Shown: positions 1 to 6,181 of the stretch, piece by piece
How the letters are laid out: each line of letters opens with the position of its first letter
How positions within the stretch are numbered: position 1 is the stretch's first letter
From: JBBQXK01 sp052387255
Lineage (GTDB): Bacteria; Pseudomonadota; Alphaproteobacteria; Rhodobacterales; Rhodobacteraceae
Assembly: GCA_052387255.1 (NCBI GenBank)
Contig: JBQTJI010000039.1
Location: 1-64,000, forward strand
DNA length: 64,000 bases
Direction: 5' to 3'
Translations under genes and position numbers: made by a program
The notes under the pieces: generated by a model
The model's input: only the letters and a program-made list of their open reading frames with translations
The model's database searches: none
Told to the model about the DNA's origin: nothing

Positions 1-17
1 CGACAGGCAGGCCGCAA

Positions 18-215
18 TCAGCCGAAGCCGTTCAGCACCAGGCTCAACGCCTGGCGGATGCCGAAATCGATCAGCGAAAAGAACGTGGCGGTCAGCGCCG
101 CCATGATGAACACCATGATCGAGGTCAGCACGACTTCGCGGCGCGTGGGCCAGACCACCTTGCCCACCTCGGCGCGCACCTGCTGGACGAACTGGACGGG
201 GTTGGTTCTGGCCAT
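18..215 (-). CDS. secE: SecE, preprotein translocase subunit
   Basis: Small 65-residue SecE, the single-spanning inner-membrane subunit that clamps SecY in the Sec translocon. The sequence shows the short alphaproteobacterial form: a cytoplasmic amphipathic stretch with the conserved EVGKVVWPTRREV motif, then one hydrophobic segment (about residues 33-58). I chose the ATG at 215 because AAAGGTG precedes it at good spacing; an upstream ATG at 278 would add an unrelated charged tail. In Rhodobacterales secE usually lies downstream of tRNA-Trp and upstream of nusG, which fits the truncated tRNA to its right. This is chromosomal flank, not phage. Confidence 0.95.
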   Translation of the reverse strand: MARTNPVQFVQQVRAEVGKVVWPTRREVVLTSIMVFIMAALTATFFSLIDFGIRQALSLVLNGFG

Positions 216-299
216 GGTCCGGCACCTTTCACGAACGGCTTCGGGGGGGCAGATACGCCCCCCCGAAGCCGAATTCAAGGCTGCATCAGCCCCCGTCCG

Positions 300-770
300 T
301 CAAGCCGCGTGCACCAGTCCGCGCGCCAGATGCGGATACAGGGCCTCGCGGTTGCGCTCGCGCTGCACCATGCGCTCCAGGCGCTCGAGCGCAGCATCGG
401 GCTTTTCCGCGACGTGACGAACCTTGTAGGGCGTCGCCTCGTCCTCAACCGTCTCGGCAGGCTTGCCCGTGATCCGCCGCGACACTGACCGCACCACGTT
501 GACCAGCGCAGCCCGGATCAGGAACCCGACGCAGACGGTGACGCTCCAGAACATCGCCAGCGGCAGGATCAGCTTCAGGTCCGCGTTCTGCGGCCCGATC
601 ACCACGGCCGAGATGGCCATCAGCGCCGCGATCACGGCAAAGGTCGACAGCACCCACAGCCCGACGCGGTGATGCTTGGCCGCTGCGGGCATTGCAGCGG
701 GCGCAGCGGATGGGTCCACCGCGTCTGCGGCCCGGCGACCCGAGAAAATTCGTGCAAATCCAAAAGACAT
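300..770 (-). CDS. Small inner-membrane protein between tRNA-Trp and secE
   Basis: Predicted 156-residue protein with two hydrophobic segments (about residues 37-60 and 69-92) and a charged, Arg/Glu-rich cytoplasmic C-terminus. I do not recognise a catalytic motif or named family. It lies between the tRNA-Trp remnant and secE on the same strand, so it probably belongs to the same transcription unit. It is part of the chromosomal flank. The true function is unknown. Confidence 0.75.
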   Translation of the reverse strand: MSFGFARIFSGRRAADAVDPSAAPAAMPAAAKHHRVGLWVLSTFAVIAALMAISAVVIGPQNADLKLILPLAMFWSVTVCVGFLIRAALVNVVRSVSRRITGKPAETVEDEATPYKVRHVAEKPDAALERLERMVQRERNREALYPHLARGLVHAA

Positions 771-891
771 CTTCCCAGCCCTCCATCAGGCTTGATTGCT
801 CGATGGAAAGGCTGCGCGCAAACTGGGGCCGAAAAGGGGCCGAGATGCGCAAACATCGGCACAACCTTTAGGCGTTTTGGCGGAGAGGACC

Positions 892-940
892 TGGCAGGGG
901 CAGCAGGGCTTGAACCCGCGACCTACGGTTTTGGAGACCG
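892..940 (-). tRNA. tRNA-Trp 3' half (split by integration)
   Basis: Read on the minus strand, this stretch gives an anticodon stem-loop with a CCA anticodon (932-934), variable loop, T-arm (GGGTTCAAGCCC) and acceptor 3' strand ending in encoded CCA (892-894). The 5' acceptor strand and D-arm are absent: the sequence beyond 940 does not resemble them. It is therefore the 3' fragment of a tRNA-Trp gene, as left at one end of an element that integrated at the anticodon stem. An intact, restored tRNA-Trp would be expected at the far end of the element, outside this window. Confidence 0.88.
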
Positions 941-1257
941 TATCAATGCATTGATGTCGCTGCATTATCCTGTAAATTTCCTCTGTTTCAGCCCTAATGA
1001 AATCAATGGGTTACGAGGCATTTGTAAAAGGATGCCGACCGAGAAATCGGGCCGCTGCCGTTCCTGGTGCGCGTGAGCACTGCCTCCGGAGCCGACACTC
1101 TTTACTCTCTAGTGTTCGCCACCAGACAAGTGGTTCCCGCGCTCTTGGCAGTGCGGTCGCGACAGGCAGCTGTGCGGACAAACCGGTCTTTCACTTGTCC
1201 GAAGCCAAGACATGGAAATCGCCAGGAACTATAGTAAGTTCAACACCGCTCTACGAG
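941..1257. other. Left element end, non-coding
   Basis: No supported gene. An open frame runs through from 997 into the DUF3800 gene, but its first 87 codons look unlike the protein family. A weak plus-strand promoter is possible: TTGATG at 951-956 and TAAATT at 973-978, 16 bases apart, adjoining the tRNA break. Confidence 0.4.
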
Positions 1258-2331
1258 ATGGATGATTTGCCCATGACTTGCTTCCGCATCGACGAAAGCG
1301 GCTATACAGGATTTGATCTGCTCAACGCCGACCAGCGGTTTCAGGGCGCGAGCGCTGTTTCCATCGATGATGACGAAGCCGCGCGGTTGATCAAAGAGCA
1401 TTTTCCACGCATGCAGGCGTCAGAGCTCAAGTATAGAGCACTGTCGCGGCGCGCCTCCAATCACCCGCGTCTCCTTGGTCTGATCAAGGACCTTATGAGC
1501 GATTTCGATTGTGTGACCTATGTGGCCGACAAGCGATTTATGCTGACGCTTATGTTCGTCGATTATTCGGTCGAGCCCTATTACCACGCGCGCGGCTTTA
1601 AATTTTACGAGAACGGCCAGAACTACGCGATGGCCTCCATGTTACACATGGCGGGACCGACTCTTCTGGGAAACACAGAGTTCGCCGCGCTGATGGACGC
1701 ATTTCAATGGGCGATGAAAGAGAAAAGCCTGCAATCGCTGCAGAAATTGGTTGAAGCAGCCCGCTCAACCAATTGGATTGAGCTTCCGGAAGTTCTGGGA
1801 CCGCTCGCACAATATGCAGATCGCGACTGCCTTTCAGCCATTGCCACACCTGGCGTCTCCACCGATATTGCCATTGTGGTCCTGATATCGCTGATCACGC
1901 GTATGGAGGTCATGGCAGAGGGGGCCTATCGGGTTGAGCATGATCAGTCAAAGAACCTCTCGACCTATCACGACCTCCTGCAGAGGTACATCGATCACGA
2001 CGAAGAGGTTGAATTCCGCGCTACTGAAATCACATCACTGCGGTTTCCGCTCAAGCTCAATGAGGTCACGCAAGTGGACTCGAAATCAAGTCCCGCGGTC
2101 CAACTCGCCGATGTCATGATTGGCGCTGCAATCGAGGCTGTTAACATCCTCACGGGCTTGCGGTCTGGTGGGCTAGATCCAGAGGCCTTAATGTCTCTTT
2201 ATCGCGAGGATCAGTTCATCCATATGTCGCCTTCCATAGATTTTGAGGAACAACGGCGGTTTCGCTCAGGAAGCCAAAACGGCGAGGCCATTGATTATCT
2301 GGCCTCAAACATCTTCGGAAAGCAGCGCTGA
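1258..2331 (+). CDS. DUF3800-like protein
   Basis: Predicted 357-residue protein. Near the start it has the IDESGYTG motif and near the end an LADVMIGA-type segment, the pair of conserved acidic regions typical of DUF3800 proteins. That family is found on mobile elements and near defence genes and is suggested to have an RNase H-like nuclease fold; its function is not settled. I start at ATG 1258 (or 1273) because the family motif follows immediately, although neither start has a strong ribosome-binding site. It is the first gene inside the element, next to the att junction. Its codon use is less GC-biased than the phage genes, suggesting separate acquisition. Confidence 0.7.
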   Translation: MDDLPMTCFRIDESGYTGFDLLNADQRFQGASAVSIDDDEAARLIKEHFPRMQASELKYRALSRRASNHPRLLGLIKDLMSDFDCVTYVADKRFMLTLMFVDYSVEPYYHARGFKFYENGQNYAMASMLHMAGPTLLGNTEFAALMDAFQWAMKEKSLQSLQKLVEAARSTNWIELPEVLGPLAQYADRDCLSAIATPGVSTDIAIVVLISLITRMEVMAEGAYRVEHDQSKNLSTYHDLLQRYIDHDEEVEFRATEITSLRFPLKLNEVTQVDSKSSPAVQLADVMIGAAIEAVNILTGLRSGGLDPEALMSLYREDQFIHMSPSIDFEEQRRFRSGSQNGEAIDYLASNIFGKQR

Positions 2332-2831
2332 GATACCTGCAAGAATGAAGAATGAGGAGCTCCTCGCAGTTGAAATCCAAGAACGGGAATTCAGCTGTGC
2401 CAATGAATTTCCACCTTCAATTGCAAGGGCTTTCTGCGATTTGCGGTGCGAGCAAAGGACGGGTCTGCGCTCGGTCCTGACCTCCCGACGCCTGCACTTC
2501 TTGCCCTAGCAGCGAATGACCGGTTCGATTGGCCGTGCCGCAGCGAAAACTGACTTGTGCGAACGGCAGGAATAGGGCTCTTCGCGACGCACGTCGCGCA
2601 GGCGGGGCAGCGACTAACAGCATCGCACAGCGGGTCATGAAGCGTCTTCCACTGGGCATCAAGTGTCAGGTGACGAACACTAGCAGACTGCCGAAGCGCT
2701 CGACGGCGATGCCCGCTTCAGCAAGCGCCATGTTTCGACGGTACGACACGGAAGGGCGGCGACCAGGCACCGACCGGCACCGCACCAAGGCCGACCAGAA
2801 CCGCACATGCCGTCGCTTGCATACTGGTCGA
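2332..2831. other. Non-coding stretch, possible gene remnants
   Basis: About 500 bases without a convincing gene on either strand. Short frames exist in several phases but none has a recognisable family or ribosome-binding site. The composition resembles decayed bacterial coding DNA. I see nothing more specific. Confidence 0.5.
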
Positions 2832-2925
2832 TGATTGCATAATCATAACAATCTTTCATCTGATGATTACCAGATTTTTTTCTTGACTTGTGAGATCTGG
2901 AACTATCTAGCTTACGCAAGGTAAG
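2832..2925 (+). promoter_or_regulatory. Leader of the replication module: hairpins and promoter-like boxes
   Basis: Three small inverted repeats follow each other. TGATT-GCAT-AATCA lies at 2832-2845. ATCTG-N8-CAGAT at 2858-2875 runs into seven Ts and looks like a short intrinsic terminator. CTTAC-GCAAG-GTAAG lies at 2911-2925. Between them TTGACT (2883-2888) and TATCTA (2904-2909) make a sigma70-like promoter with a short 15-base spacer. The arrangement suggests that read-through from the left is stopped and transcription of the plus-strand module restarts here under control. Confidence 0.45.
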
Positions 2926-2972
2926 ACCGACATTCCGGCGCCCCGAACCAGCAAGAACTACGGAACAAGCGC

Positions 2973-3458
2973 ATGGATGACCTCGAGACACTGCCCCGCG
3001 ACAGCGTTCACCAGATCAAGGCCTGGTTCCAGAAAGCCGTGCCCCTGCCCTCCGAGATCAACGTGTCGACCCAGATCGGCGTGCATATCGAGGAATTCTC
3101 CGAAATGTTCCAGCCACTGATCGACGCGGCTCTGAACCAGGAGACCAAGGATCAGGTGCAGTTCTTCCAGGACGTGCTTCTGCACGCCCAGAAGCGGTTC
3201 AAGGGTCACCAGAGAAGCTTCGGTTTCGACTTCCGCTACATGGACCGCACGGCGCTGCTCGACGCGCTCTGCGACCAGATCGTCACGGCCATCGGCGTGG
3301 CGCACATGCTGGAAATGGACATCGAGGGTGCTCTGGCCGAGGTGGTGCGCTCCAACGACTCGAAGTTCGGGCGCGACGGCCAGCCCATTTTCAACGAGAG
3401 CCGGAAGATCCTGAAAGGCCCCGACTATTCACCCCCTGAACTCGCTCCGTTCGTCTGA
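2973..3458 (+). CDS. Phage MazG-like nucleotide pyrophosphohydrolase
   Basis: Predicted 161-residue all-helical protein of the MazG/NTP-PPase type. Residues 31-40 carry an HIEEFSEM metal-binding helix. A second acidic helix (DALCDQIVTAIGVA) and the C-terminal SNDSKF...FNESRKILKGPDYSPPEL block are typical of phage versions. It would cleave (d)NTPs or a related nucleotide to the monophosphate and pyrophosphate, adjusting nucleotide pools or alarmone levels in infected cells. It opens the plus-strand replication module, 12 bases before the next gene. The substrate cannot be told from the sequence. Confidence 0.75.
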   Translation: MDDLETLPRDSVHQIKAWFQKAVPLPSEINVSTQIGVHIEEFSEMFQPLIDAALNQETKDQVQFFQDVLLHAQKRFKGHQRSFGFDFRYMDRTALLDALCDQIVTAIGVAHMLEMDIEGALAEVVRSNDSKFGRDGQPIFNESRKILKGPDYSPPELAPFV

Positions 3459-3470
3459 AGGACAGTACCC

Positions 3471-3803
3471 ATGGCGCAGCAACCCCCCAATGTCGACAGC
3501 TTCAAGGATCTTCCTCTCGAGGAACTCCAGGCCGTCCAGGAAAAGCTCAAGGGCTTTGTCCAGCGCCGCCTCGAGAACCGGAAGAAGGAAGCCCTGCAGC
3601 AGATCCAGAGCCTCGTGCGCCAGTATGAGCTCACCTATGACGAAGTGGTCGCCGTGATCCGGACCCAGACTGTCCGGGGCAAGGCACCGGCCATCTACCG
3701 CAATCCCACGAACCCGCGGCAGACCTGGTCCGGCAAGGGCGAGCCTCCCCTCTGGTTCGCCAACGCGCCTGACAAGGAAGCCCTGCGCTTTCCCGGCGCC
3801 TGA
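3471..3803 (+). CDS. H-NS-like nucleoid protein
   Basis: Predicted 110-residue H-NS family protein. It has an N-terminal coiled-coil oligomerisation helix (about residues 10-55) and a C-terminal DNA-binding motif, YRNPTNPRQTWSGKGEPPLWF split around its conserved TWSGKG core, near residues 76-96. Such proteins bind AT-rich DNA and silence it. A phage copy could mimic or displace the host H-NS/HvrA, or quiet the AT-richer cargo genes. An AAGGA box precedes the ATG. A strong terminator follows the gene, so it forms a short unit with the MazG-like gene. Confidence 0.85.
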   Translation: MAQQPPNVDSFKDLPLEELQAVQEKLKGFVQRRLENRKKEALQQIQSLVRQYELTYDEVVAVIRTQTVRGKAPAIYRNPTNPRQTWSGKGEPPLWFANAPDKEALRFPGA

Positions 3804-3835
3804 GCCAGCCTCACCGCTTCACGTCCCCGATCAAG

Positions 3836-3866
3836 CCCCGGAACCGCAAGGTTCCGGGGTTTTCCT
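3836..3866 (+). terminator. Rho-independent terminator
   Basis: A perfect 10-base-pair stem, CCCCGGAACC-GCAA-GGTTCCGGGG (3836-3859), is followed by TTTTCCTTT. It directly follows the H-NS-like gene on the plus strand. Confidence 0.9.
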
Positions 3867-3894
3867 TTGTTCATCCGTAGGTATTTATCTATGG

Positions 3895-3916
3895 ATCAGA
3901 TGATTGTTTATCTGAT
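3895..3916. repeat. Inverted repeat upstream of the zinc-finger gene
   Basis: ATCAGAT (3895-3901) and ATCTGAT (3910-3916) are separated by eight AT-rich bases. It sits 40 bases upstream of the next gene and could be an operator or phage promoter element. Function is unproven. Confidence 0.4.
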
Positions 3917-3956
3917 ATATACCAACGATCATCAACGGAAAACTACAGGTGATTTT

Positions 3957-4175
3957 GTGGCCGACATCGCGGACATGGCGCAGGAACAGATCGAACAAGC
4001 CCTAGCCAAGTCTCTGAAAGACCTGAATAAACACACCCCGTCGTTTTCGGGGAGCTGCCTCGCCTGCGGCGATCCCCTGTCCCGGCGCCGCTTCTGCGAC
4101 AGCGACTGTCGCGAGGTCTACGAGACCAGCCTGCGCCCGCGCATGGTCATCGCCGGCCGCATTCCGTCCTCCTGA
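3957..4175 (+). CDS. Small zinc-finger protein, TraR/DksA-like
   Basis: Predicted 72-residue protein. An N-terminal ADIADMAQEQIEQAL helix resembles the start of TraR/DksA-type proteins. It is followed by a four-cysteine knuckle (CLACG...FCDSDC) that should hold zinc. Proteins of this type bind the secondary channel of bacterial RNA polymerase or act as small regulators. I chose the GTG at 3957 because ACAGGTGA lies just before it and because homologues begin at this helix. Upstream in-frame ATGs (3891, 3900) lie within the AT-rich inverted repeat. The cysteine spacing is not textbook TraR, so the family call is tentative. Confidence 0.6.
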   Translation: MADIADMAQEQIEQALAKSLKDLNKHTPSFSGSCLACGDPLSRRRFCDSDCREVYETSLRPRMVIAGRIPSS

Positions 4176-4245
4176 ACACCCTCGTGAACACCCCTCCGAC
4201 AAGACCCGAATCTGCCTTCAGGCGGACCAGAAAAGGCCCCCTCCC

Positions 4246-5637
4246 ATGAATGCTCCGACCTCCATCTCTTCCGTTCCTGGCTCTGACCATATCTCTGGCC
4301 AGATCTCCGGCCAGGACGAGTTCGATCTTCTGAACCAGGACCAGCAGAAAGCCGTCAGCGAGATCTTCCGCTTCCTCATGTCGAGCGGGAAGGAGTTCAT
4401 GATCTCGGGCCCGGCCGGCACCGGCAAGACGCATCTGATGAAGTACGTCATGCGGCACACGCTGCCCAACTACCGCCGTGCCTGCGAGCTCCTGGGTCAA
4501 CGCTACATCGACTTCACGATCCAGCTCACCGCCACCACCAACAAGGCGGCAGCCGTGCTGTCAGCCTCGACCGGCTACCCGGCCGACACCGTGCATTCCT
4601 TCCTGAACCTGAAGGTCCGGGACAACTACGAGACCGGGGCCACGGAGATCAAACCCACCCCCAACTGGCAGGTCCACGAGCGCACGCTCGTCTTCATCGA
4701 CGAGGCCTCGATGGTCGATGCGGCGCTGCACGACTACATCCGGAAGGGCACCGACCGGACCTGCAAGATCATCTACCTGGGCGATCACTGCCAGATGGCC
4801 CCCGTCTTCGAGACCATCTCGCCGGTCTATGCCAACCCCCCGAACTTTGCCGAACTGAAGCAGCCCATGCGCAATGCGGGCCAGCCGGCACTGATGGCGC
4901 TCTGCACCCAGCTGCGCGACACCGTCGAGACCCTGCAGTTCAAGTCCATCGACCTGGTTCCCGGAGTGATCGACCACCTCGATGACCAGCAGGCTTACGA
5001 CTTCGTCGAACAGACCTTCGCGGCCGAAAACCCGTCGGCCCGGATCCTCGCCTATTCGAACCAGAGAGTGCAGGAATACAACGCACATATCCGGGCATTG
5101 CGGCGCTATCCCGACACCTTCGTGGCCGGGGAAGTCCTCATCAACAACAGCGCGTTCCAGGCCCGCAACGGCAGCGGCAAGAACGCTCCCACCCGCCTCT
5201 TCGCCATCGAGGACGAGATCGAGATCCTCGAGGTCTCCGACACCGTCGACGCCATAAAGGCCGATGCCAGCGACCCGACGACTGCCTTCGAGATCTATCA
5301 TGTGCGGTTCCGCAAGCGGGGCGTGAACGAGTGCTTCTCGGCCGCCATTCCGAGGAACGCCCAGCTTTTCAAGGAGCTGACCCAGCACTTCGCCAGGGCA
5401 AAGAACTGGGATCGCTACTTCTGGCTCAAGAACTACTTCCCCGACTTCCGCCTGAAGGACGCCGCCACCGTCTACAAGGCCCAGGGCTCGACCTATCACA
5501 CGGTCTTCCTGGATCTCTCCAACATCGGCACCTGCAAGCACAGCGACCAACTGGCCCGCATGCTCTACGTCGGCGCCAGCCGGGCCACCGACCGGGTCGT
5601 TCTCCACGGCGCGCTGCCTGCCCGGCTCTTCGCCTGA
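4246..5637 (+). CDS. Dda/RecD-like SF1 DNA helicase
   Basis: Predicted 463-residue superfamily 1B helicase. The Walker A motif GPAGTGKT is at residues 55-62 and Walker B FIDEAS is around D152/E153. A GDHCQMAPV motif III, a YKAQGSTY motif V and a final LYVGASRA motif VI complete the helicase set. Related phage helicases (T4 Dda type) move 5' to 3' on single strands and help start or unblock replication. It lies three genes before the primase-helicase and two before the polymerase, as in N4-type replication modules. All key residues are present. Confidence 0.88.
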   Translation: MNAPTSISSVPGSDHISGQISGQDEFDLLNQDQQKAVSEIFRFLMSSGKEFMISGPAGTGKTHLMKYVMRHTLPNYRRACELLGQRYIDFTIQLTATTNKAAAVLSASTGYPADTVHSFLNLKVRDNYETGATEIKPTPNWQVHERTLVFIDEASMVDAALHDYIRKGTDRTCKIIYLGDHCQMAPVFETISPVYANPPNFAELKQPMRNAGQPALMALCTQLRDTVETLQFKSIDLVPGVIDHLDDQQAYDFVEQTFAAENPSARILAYSNQRVQEYNAHIRALRRYPDTFVAGEVLINNSAFQARNGSGKNAPTRLFAIEDEIEILEVSDTVDAIKADASDPTTAFEIYHVRFRKRGVNECFSAAIPRNAQLFKELTQHFARAKNWDRYFWLKNYFPDFRLKDAATVYKAQGSTYHTVFLDLSNIGTCKHSDQLARMLYVGASRATDRVVLHGALPARLFA

Positions 5638-5670
5638 GAGGCCCCCTCATCCAATTCCCGGATCCCAGCC

Positions 5671-6174
5671 ATGTCCTCTGCCTCCGAGATCATCTTCCCC
5701 ACGATTGCCGCGACCGTCGAGAGCTTCTTCAAGCCCGAGAGGCGCAGGCAGCAGGCCCTGCTTGCCGAGATGATCCAACGCAACCGGCAGCTCGGCGGCC
5801 ACGAATACGGCTTCTACCACAACGGCCGGCTGTTCTCGCTGTCGCCGCCCTCCAAGCTGCGCGGTCACAAGCTGGAGCGGGCCTATCCCGAGATCGGCCT
5901 GATGGCCGAGGACCTGGTCGAGAAGCAGGCCAAGCTCAAGGAAGACACCCTGCGGATGAACCAGGGCCTCGCCGTGATCGTGGCCCGCTGCGAGAGCTTC
6001 CAGGCCTACCGGGACTCCATCCCCGAACCGCTCGTCCAGCACACGCCGTTCAGCCACCTGGCCCGCATGGGTGAGGAGGCGCGCGTGCTGCAGGGCAACC
6101 ACGTGCTGGCGCAGCAATACGCCAAGCTCGAGCGGATCGTCCTCTACTACAGCGCCAACGCCTTGATCTATTAG
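5671..6174 (+). CDS. Phage protein of unknown function, N4-type replication module
   Basis: Predicted 167-residue soluble protein rich in helices. There is no signal peptide or membrane segment and no motif I recognise. A coiled-coil-like stretch (about residues 80-105, charged with Lys/Glu/Leu) is visible. It is set between the helicase and the DNA polymerase, ending seven bases before the polymerase start, so it is probably translated with it. A role in replication is inference from position only. Confidence 0.7.
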   Translation: MSSASEIIFPTIAATVESFFKPERRRQQALLAEMIQRNRQLGGHEYGFYHNGRLFSLSPPSKLRGHKLERAYPEIGLMAEDLVEKQAKLKEDTLRMNQGLAVIVARCESFQAYRDSIPEPLVQHTPFSHLARMGEEARVLQGNHVLAQQYAKLERIVLYYSANALIY

Positions 6175-6181
6175 GAATACC

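Noticed and set aside
997..1257. N-terminal extension of the DUF3800 gene
   Set aside because: The 87 extra codons have no family similarity and abut the tRNA break; they look like chance read-through.
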